DNA of 64,000 nt from JAFGBI01 sp964454025. Its GTDB lineage: Bacteria; Myxococcota_A; Polyangia; Polyangiales; Polyangiaceae. Below the pieces are notes generated by a model. The model made no database searches, was not told the DNA's origin, and saw only the letters and a program-made list of their open reading frames with translations. The stretch lies in assembly GCA_964454025.1 (NCBI GenBank), contig CAYVRP010000007.1, forward strand, positions 47,493 to 111,492, in the 5' to 3' direction. Below are positions 47,989-56,548 of this stretch, piece after piece. The first letter of the stretch is position 1, and each line of letters opens with the position of its first letter. The translations under genes and the position numbers were made by a program.

Positions 47989-49830
47989 CTAGATCTGGTT
48001 CCTCCGGATCCGCTTCAACCAGCCGCTGATGGTATCATCCTGCGGTGCCAGCGCCTGCGCGCGCTCCAGCTCGGCGATCGCGCTCTGGCGCATGTTCGCC
48101 GCGAGGTAGACCCGCGCCAGGGTCACGCGGTGCGCCGCGGTGTTGGGCGCGAGGTTCACCGCGGCGCGGGCGTGCTCCAGGGCGACCTTGAGGTCGCCCC
48201 GGGCCTCGAGCAGGCAGGCGGCGGCGCGCTCGTGGACGCGGGCGGTGGGCTTGCCGAGCGCGGCGCGCTGGTACGACCGGGCGGCCTCGGCCCACCGCCC
48301 TTCCTTCTCCTCGCAGGAGGCCTGCTCGAGGCAGCCGTCCGCCGCCGCGACGTGGACGGCATGCTCCGCCTCGGCGAGCCGCTTCGTGATGTCGGTGCGA
48401 GCCGGCGCGAGGGAGACGGCGATGCGCAGGGCGTTGGTCGCCGAGAGCAGGTTTCCCTCCGTCATCGCCAGATCGGCGGCGTCGAGGTAGAGCTGCACCT
48501 GCTCGTCGCGCGCGCGAGTCATCCGGGAGGCGTAGAGGCGCAACAAGTCGTTGGCGGGGGCGGGGCGAGGCTGGCCCGACGCCTCCGTCGTCGCCGGTGG
48601 GTTCGACCGTGGTGCTGGTGGAATGCTGCCACCCAGCTTGCGGGCGAGGGCCCGGCGGCGCGCCGCCGGGTCGAGTGCAGCGTCGGCGGGAGGCCGCGGA
48701 GCGCGAGCCGACCGGGTGGCCGCGGGGGTGACGAGGGGGGCCGTGGGGGGGATCGATTGGGGGACGGATTCGGTGCCCGGCGGTGGGCTGGGGACCGGGG
48801 CGACGTTGGTCACGGTCAGGTCGGGCGTCCTCTGGGTGGGGCCGGAGTCCTCCGATGCGCCGCCCTGCCGCTCCTGCGCGGCGTGCTGGGTGGGCGGTGC
48901 CGAGCTCGCGCCGGCGGCGGCGTTGCCGGCTTCCGCCGCGGCTGGCCGCGGCCTCCTGGGCGCGCTCGTGTCAGCGGTCCGGGACACGTTGCGGCCGCGC
49001 TGGCGAGCGCGCTCGGTCTCTACCTTCCCAACCGCGGCGTCTGGCCGCGCCGGGCTCAGGTCCTGGGCGCGCTGCTTGCCCCGCAGGTGCTCGTCGTACG
49101 CCAGCCGCGTCCGCCGGCGGGTCAGCAAGTCGTGCGCCTCGGTGAGTCGAGCGAAGACGCGCCCGAGCTTGGCGCGGAAGCTCCCGAGGTCTTTGCCGTA
49201 GTACCTGTCGGGGTGTAGCACGCTCACGAGCCGGAAGTAGGCCGTCTTGATGGCGTCCTTCTCGGCGTCCGGGGGGACCCCGAGCAGCGCGTAGTGATCG
49301 AGCTCGTCGAGGCGATAGTAGAGGTCGAGGATCCTCTTCTTGCGGTCGAGGTCGAGGTCGCAGGCCTCTTCCAGCTCGGCCGGGTCGTAGAGCGCTGCCG
49401 AAGGGTGCTCGCTGGTGCGCGCGGGCTCGACCGACTCCTTGACCGGACGTGCGATGCGCTGTGAGGTGCTGATGGCGGCAGTTGCCTCTCGCCGGGTGGG
49501 GCCGCCGCGGCGCGGCGCGGGGCCTCCTGCATCACTGAAGACCACGGCCCCGAGCTCTCGCAGGCGGCGCAGGGCGCCCTGCACCGTGTCCCGCTCGATC
49601 CCCGTGGCGAGCACGATGTCATCGACGTCGGAGGACCCATCGACCAGCGACAGGACGAACGCCTCCTTCGGCCCGATGGGCAGCGCGCGCAGATCCACGC
49701 CGGCGACCACCTGCGGCCTGCGATCGTCGGCTCTGGTGACCGGGGTTCCCACTTGCAGTCGCGGCGCGGCCAGAGGCTGCCTGTCCAGTCTACGCCCCCG
49801 GCAGATTCCATCGCAATATTCGGATTCCAC
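47989..49830 (-). CDS. J-domain/TPR cochaperone
   Basis: 613 residues. Residues ~45-100 are the winged-helix-like domain (GPKEAFVLSLVDGSSDVDD). A J domain spans 178-248 with HPD at 206-208 (DHYALLGVPPDAEKDAIKTAYF) and the usual helix IV. A disordered Pro/Ser/Thr region (~255-450) precedes TPR repeats to the C-terminus (AEAARSYQRAALGKPTARVH, RDLKVALEHARAAVNLAP, QSAIAELERAQALAPQDD). It should stimulate the adjacent DnaK and recruit clients. The start is uncertain: GTG 49830 is the first possible; the first 45 residues look poorly conserved, so a later start is likely. Confidence 0.85.
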   Translation of the reverse strand: MESEYCDGICRGRRLDRQPLAAPRLQVGTPVTRADDRRPQVVAGVDLRALPIGPKEAFVLSLVDGSSDVDDIVLATGIERDTVQGALRRLRELGAVVFSDAGGPAPRRGGPTRREATAAISTSQRIARPVKESVEPARTSEHPSAALYDPAELEEACDLDLDRKKRILDLYYRLDELDHYALLGVPPDAEKDAIKTAYFRLVSVLHPDRYYGKDLGSFRAKLGRVFARLTEAHDLLTRRRTRLAYDEHLRGKQRAQDLSPARPDAAVGKVETERARQRGRNVSRTADTSAPRRPRPAAAEAGNAAAGASSAPPTQHAAQERQGGASEDSGPTQRTPDLTVTNVAPVPSPPPGTESVPQSIPPTAPLVTPAATRSARAPRPPADAALDPAARRRALARKLGGSIPPAPRSNPPATTEASGQPRPAPANDLLRLYASRMTRARDEQVQLYLDAADLAMTEGNLLSATNALRIAVSLAPARTDITKRLAEAEHAVHVAAADGCLEQASCEEKEGRWAEAARSYQRAALGKPTARVHERAAACLLEARGDLKVALEHARAAVNLAPNTAAHRVTLARVYLAANMRQSAIAELERAQALAPQDDTISGWLKRIRRNQI

Positions 49831-50004
49831 CGCCGAATGGGGGGGCGTGCGACGCCGTCGGAGCGGGCCCGCGACGGCGGGGGCGGCTTCGCGGACGGCT
49901 GGTCGGCTTGTCCGGGATCCTCTCGGCCTTGCAAACCGGGCCCCGGCTTGCTCCTGCTTCGCAGGGGGCGTGGAAACGCAGCGGTCGGGGCAGCGCCAGG
50001 CAGT

Positions 50005-50832
50005 CTACGGATGGGGAGCGTCTCCCCCGCTCGTGGCGTGGGGCGGCAGGGTCTGCTCGATGACCTGGCCCTGGATGGCCACCGCCTGGGAGAAGGCGGC
50101 GAGCGCTCGCTCGGTGGCGGTCCGGGCGTCGGCGCGCCGCGCCTCGACGCGCGCCCGCTCGGCCGGGGTGAGCAGCGCCTCCCGAACTCGCTCGAGCGCC
50201 TGGCGCGCGGCTGCCAGCGCGTCGCGGGTCGCATCGGCCTCCTCGGGGCTGGCGCTCGCGGCCCGGCTGGCAGCCGCCTCGCGCGCCGCGATCAGCTGGT
50301 CGAGCGTCGTGCGCGTCGTGCCCGCGGCCCGGGCGTCCGCGCGCTCGAGCAGCCTCTCGGCTTCGGCGCGCAGGTACGCCGCGCGGCGCTCCTCGATCAG
50401 GCCTCGGACCTCGTACAGGTGACCGCGAAAGTAGGAAACCTCCGCTGCGAGCGTCAGCCCGCGGTCTACGTCGGCGGTCGCCGCGTCGTGCTGACCGAGC
50501 CGGCTCGAGAGCTCCGCGCGCCGGGCGAGCGTGTCCGCGAGCACCTCGCGCACCTCGGCCAGCGCCGGGCCGCCGCGGGGTAGGGGGCCGTCGACGATGG
50601 CGGACAGCTCGCGCACGGCCGGCTCGAGCCGCTCGTCGGCCTCCAACAGATCGGCGCGGTGGTGGGCCGCCCGCGCGCGGCTCAGGAACGCCAGCAGCGA
50701 AGGGTCGATTGCGTCCTCCGCCGCGGGCTCGGCGCGTCGCAGGCATCCGACGGGCGTCGCGACCGGCCCCAGGCAGGCGACCAAGACGAGCGCGACCCAG
50801 CCGGGTCGCTGCCTCGATTGCCCCCGCCTCAC
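50005..50832 (-). CDS. Helical coiled-coil lipoprotein (ECF operon)
   Basis: 275 residues. Signal peptide with lipobox PVGC (LVLVACLGPVATPVGC). The rest is nearly all helix, with TPR/coiled-coil periodicity (LEADERLEPAVRELSAIVDG, GQHDAATADVDRGLTLAAEV, and a run rich in Ala/Arg/Glu such as RAYLRAEAERLL-like segments). No enzymatic motif. It is the third gene of the ECF sigma operon (4-bp overlap with the anti-sigma-like gene), so it may be an envelope sensor or structural target of that regulon. Confidence 0.68.
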   Translation of the reverse strand: MRRGQSRQRPGWVALVLVACLGPVATPVGCLRRAEPAAEDAIDPSLLAFLSRARAAHHRADLLEADERLEPAVRELSAIVDGPLPRGGPALAEVREVLADTLARRAELSSRLGQHDAATADVDRGLTLAAEVSYFRGHLYEVRGLIEERRAAYLRAEAERLLERADARAAGTTRTTLDQLIAAREAAASRAASASPEEADATRDALAAARQALERVREALLTPAERARVEARRADARTATERALAAFSQAVAIQGQVIEQTLPPHATSGGDAPHP

Positions 50833-51485
50833 GGCACCCCCCAGTTGGCGAAGCGGTTGTCGCGGAGCTCGCGCTCGCGAACGCTGGCGATCCGGTCGAT
50901 CCGCGCCGAGGTCTGGCCGATCTCGAAGCGCGACTCGAACAGGCCGGCGGTGGACCGGGACAGGTGGGGGGGCGGGCGGCGCGCGTCCTCGCCCGGCGCG
51001 GTGAGCGCCAGGGCGATCGTGGCCGCGAGGGCGAGCGCCCCGGTGACGGCGCTCAACCCGATGAATGCGACGCGGCCGGGCGGTCGCTGCGGTCGCGCCG
51101 CCACGCGGGAGCGCAGCGCCACGGCGAGCACCCGGTCGATGGTCGCGGGGGCGGGCGGCTCCGGGGTGAAGGCGGCCCGCAGCGCGGTCGCCAGCGCGAG
51201 CTCGTCCGCGTCACCGTCGCCCGCGGCCCTGGCGCGCGCGTCCAGCGCCTCGCCCAGCTCGCGCGCCGCGGCCTCCTCCGCCGGGGTGGCGGGCGCGAGG
51301 GGATCGGTCAGCGCCGCCTCGACGAGCACGCGTTGCACCGCCGGGTCGAGCTCCGTCGGGGACCAGGCGGCGCGCAGCGCGGCGCCGAGCTCGGCGGCCG
51401 CCGCGCGATCGAGGCCCGCCTTGTCCTGCGTCCGCTCGGTGGCGTCAGGGCGCGAGGGGGCATCGTCACGAGGTGAACGCCTCAT
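50829..51485 (-). CDS. Probable anti-sigma factor (ECF operon)
   Basis: 218 residues with one transmembrane helix at about residues 140-165 (VAFIGLSAVTGALALAATIALAL). The cytoplasmic N-terminal ~135 residues have two similar Asp/Glu/Ala-rich parts (AALRAAWSPTELDPAV; ALRAAFTPEPPAPATI), the size and place of an anti-sigma domain. No zinc-anti-sigma HxxxCxxC is present. The short outer part includes SRFEIGQTSARIDRI. Overlaps the sigma gene and the following gene by 4 bp each. Anti-sigma role is inferred mainly from position and topology. Confidence 0.65.
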   Translation of the reverse strand: MRRSPRDDAPSRPDATERTQDKAGLDRAAAAELGAALRAAWSPTELDPAVQRVLVEAALTDPLAPATPAEEAAARELGEALDARARAAGDGDADELALATALRAAFTPEPPAPATIDRVLAVALRSRVAARPQRPPGRVAFIGLSAVTGALALAATIALALTAPGEDARRPPPHLSRSTAGLFESRFEIGQTSARIDRIASVRERELRDNRFANWGVP

Positions 51486-52075
51486 GACGCCGAGCCTCCC
51501 CCCGTAGCCAGGGCCTTCTTGAGGGCGGCCATCGCCCGGTGCAGTACCACGTCGAGGGTGGCGACGGTCACGCCGAGCTCGTGAGCAGCATCCTCACGGG
51601 AGCGCTCCTCGAGCACGCGGAGCCGTATGACCTGGGCGTAGCGCTCGTGGATCCGGCCGAGCGCCGCCTCCACCCGGCGACGGGCGATCTCGAGGTCGTG
51701 CTGCTCCAGCACGTCGGCTGCACGGTCGTCCCGCTCGGCCGCGTCGAGCTCGCGCTCGAGATCGGCAGGATCGAAGATCCGTTCGCGTCTCCGGGAGCGC
51801 ATCAGATCGAGCGCCACGCGGAGGGCCACGATGCGGAGCCAGGGGTAGACCCCCACCTGCTGCCAGGTGAACCGATCGAATCGCTCCACCACCTTCACGT
51901 AGGTCGCGCCGAGGGCCTCCTCGGCCAGGGCGCTGGAGCCAAGGCGCGGCAAGAGGACGCTCCGATAGAGCCGCGGCCCGTGGCGACGCAGGATCTCGCC
52001 GAGCGCCGCCCGATCGCCCGCCCGGGCCCGAGCGCAGAGCTCGGCCTCGGCGTCCAGGTCAGGGCCGGGGTCCAT
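51482..52075 (-). CDS. ECF RNA polymerase sigma factor
   Basis: 197 residues from ATG 52075. Region 2 (AGDRAALGEILRRHGPRLYR, LAEEALGATYVKVVERFDRF, WLRIVALRVALDLMRSRRR) and region 4 (RIHERYAQVIRLRVLEERSR, DAAHELGVTVATLDVVLHRAMAAL) are present without region 3, the ECF pattern. Regulates an unknown regulon, possibly controlled by the membrane anti-sigma downstream. First gene of a three-gene operon with ATGA overlaps. Divergent from the rhomboid gene. Confidence 0.92.
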   Translation of the reverse strand: MDPGPDLDAEAELCARARAGDRAALGEILRRHGPRLYRSVLLPRLGSSALAEEALGATYVKVVERFDRFTWQQVGVYPWLRIVALRVALDLMRSRRRERIFDPADLERELDAAERDDRAADVLEQHDLEIARRRVEAALGRIHERYAQVIRLRVLEERSREDAAHELGVTVATLDVVLHRAMAALKKALATGGGSAS

Positions 52076-52343
52076 CGCCACGCGGGCGACTCTAGCCCGC
52101 GCGTCCCTCGGGCCGATAGGTACGGACGGGAGGAGGGACCGGACGCATGCCGGAGGACCGCCCCGGAGGGCGCCGCGGGTGAGCGGCTGCCAGCGCGCCG
52201 TCCAGCCAGGGCACAGGGCGAGGGCGCAGGCGGTCATGTCGGTGGAACGGACGGTGCTCACCCCTGCTTACGGGAGGCCAGGGCGGCGGGCGGCAGCGGC
52301 CTCTGGAGATGGGAAGGGCGGGCCGGAGGCTGGGCGCCGCGCT

Positions 52344-53210
52344 ATGAAGGCGCCCATGGGCGTCGGCTCCCGGGTCTGTCCTCACTGCGGCGCGCTCAAC
52401 GCGGCGGACGATGCACGCTGCCATCGCTGCCGCCGGTCCATGCCGGGGCCGATGCGTACGGCGCTGGTCGAGTGGGTGGGGGCGGGGCTCGGCCGGGAGT
52501 ACCCGGTGACCCAGCTGCTCATCGGCTTCTGCACCCTGGTCTTCTTGCTCTCGGCGCTGGGAACGGGCGCCTTCCCCCTCTGGATGGATGACGGTGTCCG
52601 TACCTCGGAGGCGCTCCGTTTCGGGGCGCTCCTCGTCCCGTCCGGCTGGGGCGAGCCGTGGCGGCACCTCTCGGCGGTGTTCGTACACGCCAACGCCCTG
52701 CACCTGCTGATGAACCTGCTCGCCCTGTGGTCGCTCGGCCGCGCGGCCGAATCGGTGATCGGCTGGAGCCGTTTCACGGTGGCGTTCGTGGGTTCCGGGT
52801 GCCTCGGGTACCTGGTGAGCCACGCCTGGTTCCTGCTCTGGGGTACCCGGGGGGCGCTGCTCCTCGGGGCGAGCGGGGCCGTCTTCGGCCTGCTGGGGCT
52901 CGAGGTGGGCATCCTGCTGGCGCGGCGGGCCTGGGAGGCTCGCGCGCGCCTCTACCGGGCGCTCGCGCTGGCCGCGGTGATCGGCCTGCTGATCCCGGTC
53001 AACAACTCGGCCCACTTCGGGGGGCTCCTTTCCGGTGTGGCCATCGGATACGCGCTGGGCAAGGAGCGCCGGCCGGTGCAGCACGACCGGCTCCTGGCCG
53101 GGGTCGCGGCCGCCTTGCTCGTCGCCTGCGTCGTGTCCGTGCTGCTGTCCGCGCGCTCGCCGCAGTGGCGCGCCGCGCGTCAGTACGAGATCGCGACCGG
53201 CCAGGATTGA
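52344..53210 (+). CDS. Rhomboid-family intramembrane protease with zinc ribbon
   Basis: 288 residues. An N-terminal zinc ribbon (CPHC at 12-15, CHRC at 26-29) precedes six or seven membrane helices. Catalytic Ser177 sits in GASGAVFG and His224 in NNSAHFGG; the helix-2 HxxxxHxxxN (His115, His120, Asn124) is intact, so it is likely active. It cleaves transmembrane substrates. Such zinc-ribbon-rhomboids occur in several bacterial lineages. It is followed after 66 bp by a MglA-like GTPase on the same strand. Confidence 0.9.
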   Translation: MKAPMGVGSRVCPHCGALNAADDARCHRCRRSMPGPMRTALVEWVGAGLGREYPVTQLLIGFCTLVFLLSALGTGAFPLWMDDGVRTSEALRFGALLVPSGWGEPWRHLSAVFVHANALHLLMNLLALWSLGRAAESVIGWSRFTVAFVGSGCLGYLVSHAWFLLWGTRGALLLGASGAVFGLLGLEVGILLARRAWEARARLYRALALAAVIGLLIPVNNSAHFGGLLSGVAIGYALGKERRPVQHDRLLAGVAAALLVACVVSVLLSARSPQWRAARQYEIATGQD

Positions 53211-53263
53211 GCGGAATCGCCGCCCCCGACGTCGGACCCTGACGGGATGGCGCCGAGATGGTC

Positions 53264-53269
53264 TATCCT
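53264..53269 (+). promoter_or_regulatory. -10 box of leaderless MglA-like mRNA
   Basis: TATCCT lies seven bases before the GTG at 53277, so transcription would start at or near that GTG. The -35 candidate CTGACG (53239-53244) has a long 19-bp spacer. The same TATCCT box serves the SPFH gene. It supports GTG 53277 over the upstream ATG at 53247. Confidence 0.4.
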
Positions 53270-53276
53270 CTCCCGC

Positions 53277-54527
53277 GTGGCGGTCCTCAACGCGTCGGCT
53301 CGCGAGGTCGTCTTCAAGATCGTCTACTACGGGCCGGGACTCGGGGGGAAGACGTCGTCTCTGCAGCACCTGCACGCCGCGACCCGCCCGGAGCACCGTG
53401 GCAAGATGGTGAGCCTCGCCACCCCGGGCGATCGGACGCTCTACTTCGACTTCCTCCCCGTCCGCGTCCCCGACGTCCGCGGTCTCGGGGTGCGGCTCCA
53501 GCTCTTCACGGTGCCCGGTCAGGTCTACTACGACGCGACGCGCAAGCTCGTGCTCACGGGCGTGGACGCCGTGGTGTTCGTCGCGGACTCGCAGCGCCTG
53601 CGGCTCGAGGCGAACCTCGAGTGCCTGGACAACCTGCGCGTGAACCTGCGTGAGCACGGCCGCGAGCTCGAGGCGTTGCCGCACGTCTTCCAGTACAACA
53701 AGCGCGATCTGCCGGAGGTGGCCCCGATCGAGGAGCTCGAGCGCGAGCTGAACCGGCACGGGGCGCCCGCCTTCCCCACCGTGGCGACGACCGGCGAGGG
53801 GATCTTCGAGGCGCTCGAGGCGATCGTGCGGCTGACCCTGCGCGACTTCGAACGACGCGCGCCGGCAGAGACGACGCACGAGGCCCCCGAGCTCACGGCG
53901 ACCGAGGGCGGCATCGCGGAGGCGCGGCGGCGCGTAGAGCAGCCCGGAGCGACCCACGAACCGACGCCGGTGCCGCTTCCGATCCATGGGGGCAGCGGCG
54001 CGCACGCGCGCGGGCTACCCTCGCGCGCGCCCGGTGAGATCGCGGCCCGCGCCCTCGCGGGCGGACCGGCCCTCGGGGAGGCTCCGTCTCGCGATGACGA
54101 GCTCCGCGCCAGGTCCCTGGCGGCGCCGCCGGTCGAGCCGATGCCGGCGCTCGCCGCGGCTCCTTCGCCGAGCGGGACAGCTCCGGTGGCGTTCAGCTTC
54201 GGCCCGCTCTGGACGCCGGTGGAGCGCCCGCTGGCGGAGATGGCCGAGGCCGCGCTCGCCGCGGGGGACCTGTCGGCCGCGGTGCTGGCCGCCGACCGCC
54301 TGGTGACGGGCGCCCTCGCGGCGGTCGCGAGCCGGCTCGGCTCGAGCGGGGAGGCGCCGCGGGACCCGGCCGTGGTGGTGCTGCTGCTGGGGCTGGACGG
54401 CCGCCGCTACGCCGAATTCCGGTCGCTGGTGCGCGAGGTCCGCGGCGGGCGCTCGGTCGAGGCGCGCGACGCGCTCCTGGCCTACGCCTTCGCGCTCGAG
54501 GTGCGGCTCGCGCGCTCGTTCGCCTGA
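53277..54527 (+). CDS. MglA-like GTPase with C-terminal extension
   Basis: 416 residues from GTG 53277. Residues ~8-200 match MglA/GTR-like small GTPases: P-loop YYGPGLGGKTSSLQ (19-27), TLYFDFLPVRV, TVPGQVYYDATRKLVLTGVD with the switch II, VVFVADSQ and QYNKRDLPE (NKxD). The domain is unusually long, followed by a Pro/Ala linker (~225-300) and a helical C-terminal domain (PLAEMAEAALAAGDLSAAVL, DGRRYAEFRSLVREV) of unknown type. MglA controls polarity and pilus/gliding switching in myxobacteria. It lies beside rhomboid and 3 kb before a pilus locus. Partner MglB is not in this window. Start at 53247 (ATG) is the alternative. Confidence 0.85.
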   Translation: MAVLNASAREVVFKIVYYGPGLGGKTSSLQHLHAATRPEHRGKMVSLATPGDRTLYFDFLPVRVPDVRGLGVRLQLFTVPGQVYYDATRKLVLTGVDAVVFVADSQRLRLEANLECLDNLRVNLREHGRELEALPHVFQYNKRDLPEVAPIEELERELNRHGAPAFPTVATTGEGIFEALEAIVRLTLRDFERRAPAETTHEAPELTATEGGIAEARRRVEQPGATHEPTPVPLPIHGGSGAHARGLPSRAPGEIAARALAGGPALGEAPSRDDELRARSLAAPPVEPMPALAAAPSPSGTAPVAFSFGPLWTPVERPLAEMAEAALAAGDLSAAVLAADRLVTGALAAVASRLGSSGEAPRDPAVVVLLLGLDGRRYAEFRSLVREVRGGRSVEARDALLAYAFALEVRLARSFA

Positions 54528-54738
54528 AGCGGAGCCCGCCCGGTGCGAGGCGGTCCCGGTGCTCGTGAAGGCTCGCAGCGCGCGGATCTCGGCCGGGAGC
54601 GGGCGCTCCTGCGGCGCTCACCCGCGGGAGCCGAGCGGGCGGTGACCCTGACCGGCGCGATCGGAGGGAGGTGTGGCCGCCGGCCGGGGCCCGCGCAGGT
54701 CGCGACGCTCGGCGGGCCGCGGAGGGGAACCCGGCTCG

Positions 54739-56400
54739 TCAGTCGGCAGGTGCCGGCGTGGCTGGATGCGCCTCCACGCCGTCGATCGCGCCGCTTCCGG
54801 TGGCGGCCTCGTCACCGAGCAGGATCTGCCCCGTCCAGGTACCTTCGCAGCCGACCGGCCGCGCGCGCGCGTCCACCGCGGCCGCCGCCGTGGCGCTGAG
54901 CTCGACGCTGGCCGTGACCGGCTCGGTGTCGGTCGCGGCGCGGCGCCACAGCGCGTCGAGCGCGAGGACGCACACGTCCGCGGCGCAGCTCGCGTCGCAC
55001 GAGCCCATCGACCCGAGGGCGCGAACCTGGAGATCGGCCCCCAGCGCCGCGCAGTCCACCACCTCGTCCAGCGCCTGCGCGACCGAGGCCGCGGCGGGGT
55101 GGTCCGCCAGCGCGGCCTCCGCGCCGAGCGCGAGGAGCAGCTCGGCCGGGGTCCAGGGGATCCGCAGCCCCAGCAGGAGCCGGTCTCCGGGCTCGGCCTG
55201 CCAGGATACGAGCGTGCTCTCGGGCCACCCTGCCGCGCTCGCCGCGTGCTCGCCGAAGGACTCGGCCACGAAGTCCGCCTTCCCGTCGACGCCCGCGACC
55301 GGGGTCACCGTGCCCACCAGGGCTCCGCTCGACTCGAGCCCGGCCGCGCCGTCGAGCAGCCAGCGCTCCAACGCGTCGCGCAGGAGGCGGTTGCCGCCCC
55401 GGAGCGCGACGTAGCCGTGGAGCGCGCCGTCCCAGCCTCCGCTCGTCCGCGCCGTCGCGAAGTCGGCGTCGGGGGCGCGCGCGGGGGCGACCTCGAGCAT
55501 CGCGTCGAGCAGGGCGTCGACGTCGTCGTCCGCGGCGCCTGCGAACGCGCTCGAGACGGCCGCGGCGGCCGGCGCCAGCAGCACGCGCCAGCTCGGGGTG
55601 ATGGCCGTAAGGTCGAGGGTCAACCGGAGCGCGGTGCCCGCCAGGCGCAGCGGGACGTCCGAGAGCGGCACGGTGACGGCCGCGATCTCGTGGGCGGCGA
55701 GCGGGGGAACCTCGAGACAGCCCGCGATCTTCTCCTCGCCGCGGAGCGACACCGCGAGCGCTCGCCCCGCCGGGACGGACAGGACGGGATCATAGCCGAA
55801 CGCGGCTTCGCTCACGATGTCGCCGTCCGCGGGGGGCACCCCCGCGAGATCGGCGCAAGCGGTGGTCGGGTGCGCGCTGGCGACCCAGAACTTCACGGTC
55901 CGCGCGCCCGGGTAGGCGGGGCTCACCGTCAAGGTCCCGGTGGCGCTGGAGGTCACCGTGACGGCAAGCTCGGCGGCCACGTCTTCACCCACCGAAGCGC
56001 GGACGCGAAATTCCGCGCTGGTGGCGTTGGTCGGGGCCGTGACCCCGACGACGGCGTTCCCGTCGTCGTCCGTGTCCACCTCCGTGCGGTCGAGCGAGGC
56101 GTCGAGCGAGTCGCCGAGCAGGGCGAAGCGAACGCGGTGCCGCCCCGGAGGGACGATCCGGACGGTGATCTCGCGCGCCTCCCCCGGGGCCATCACCAGC
56201 GCCCCCAGCGCGAAGGACGCGCCCGTCGCGACCGCGCCAGCGGGCTCTCCGGGGGCGGCGGTGTCCACCGTGGCGCCGGAGTCGGCCGTCGCGTCGTCGC
56301 CACCGCAGGCGCCGCCGAGGGCCGCGAGGGCGCCCAGGCCCCCCGCCGCCGCAGCGCGGAGCCCGGCCCCCGGCGCACGACCGGAAACGGAGCGAGACAT
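54739..56400 (-). CDS. Large Ig-like/beta-sandwich lipoprotein
   Basis: 553 residues with signal and lipobox GGAC (Cys32). After a short Asp/Ala linker come beta-rich domains (VMAPGEAREITVRIVPPGRH; FRVRASVGEDVAAELAVTVT) of Ig-like type. C-terminal half has several Cys (CDASCAADVCVL) and Ala/Leu-rich helices. No enzyme motif. An exported, disulphide-bonded adhesion or structural role is plausible. It stands alone, divergent from the PilR-like gene; its shared upstream region is 148 bp. Confidence 0.72.
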   Translation of the reverse strand: MSRSVSGRAPGAGLRAAAAGGLGALAALGGACGGDDATADSGATVDTAAPGEPAGAVATGASFALGALVMAPGEAREITVRIVPPGRHRVRFALLGDSLDASLDRTEVDTDDDGNAVVGVTAPTNATSAEFRVRASVGEDVAAELAVTVTSSATGTLTVSPAYPGARTVKFWVASAHPTTACADLAGVPPADGDIVSEAAFGYDPVLSVPAGRALAVSLRGEEKIAGCLEVPPLAAHEIAAVTVPLSDVPLRLAGTALRLTLDLTAITPSWRVLLAPAAAAVSSAFAGAADDDVDALLDAMLEVAPARAPDADFATARTSGGWDGALHGYVALRGGNRLLRDALERWLLDGAAGLESSGALVGTVTPVAGVDGKADFVAESFGEHAASAAGWPESTLVSWQAEPGDRLLLGLRIPWTPAELLLALGAEAALADHPAAASVAQALDEVVDCAALGADLQVRALGSMGSCDASCAADVCVLALDALWRRAATDTEPVTASVELSATAAAAVDARARPVGCEGTWTGQILLGDEAATGSGAIDGVEAHPATPAPAD

Positions 56401-56548
56401 CGGTGCCCCTCGAGAAGCGAAGCTTGTTACCCCTTAGCGTAGGCGGCCAAGGACCCGGCGCAAGGCGTTCCGTCGCCAGGCCCCCGGACTCCGCGGCGCG
56501 CGCGCCTCCCGGCTGCCGAACGAGGGGCGTGCTAACCTGGCGGCCCTG

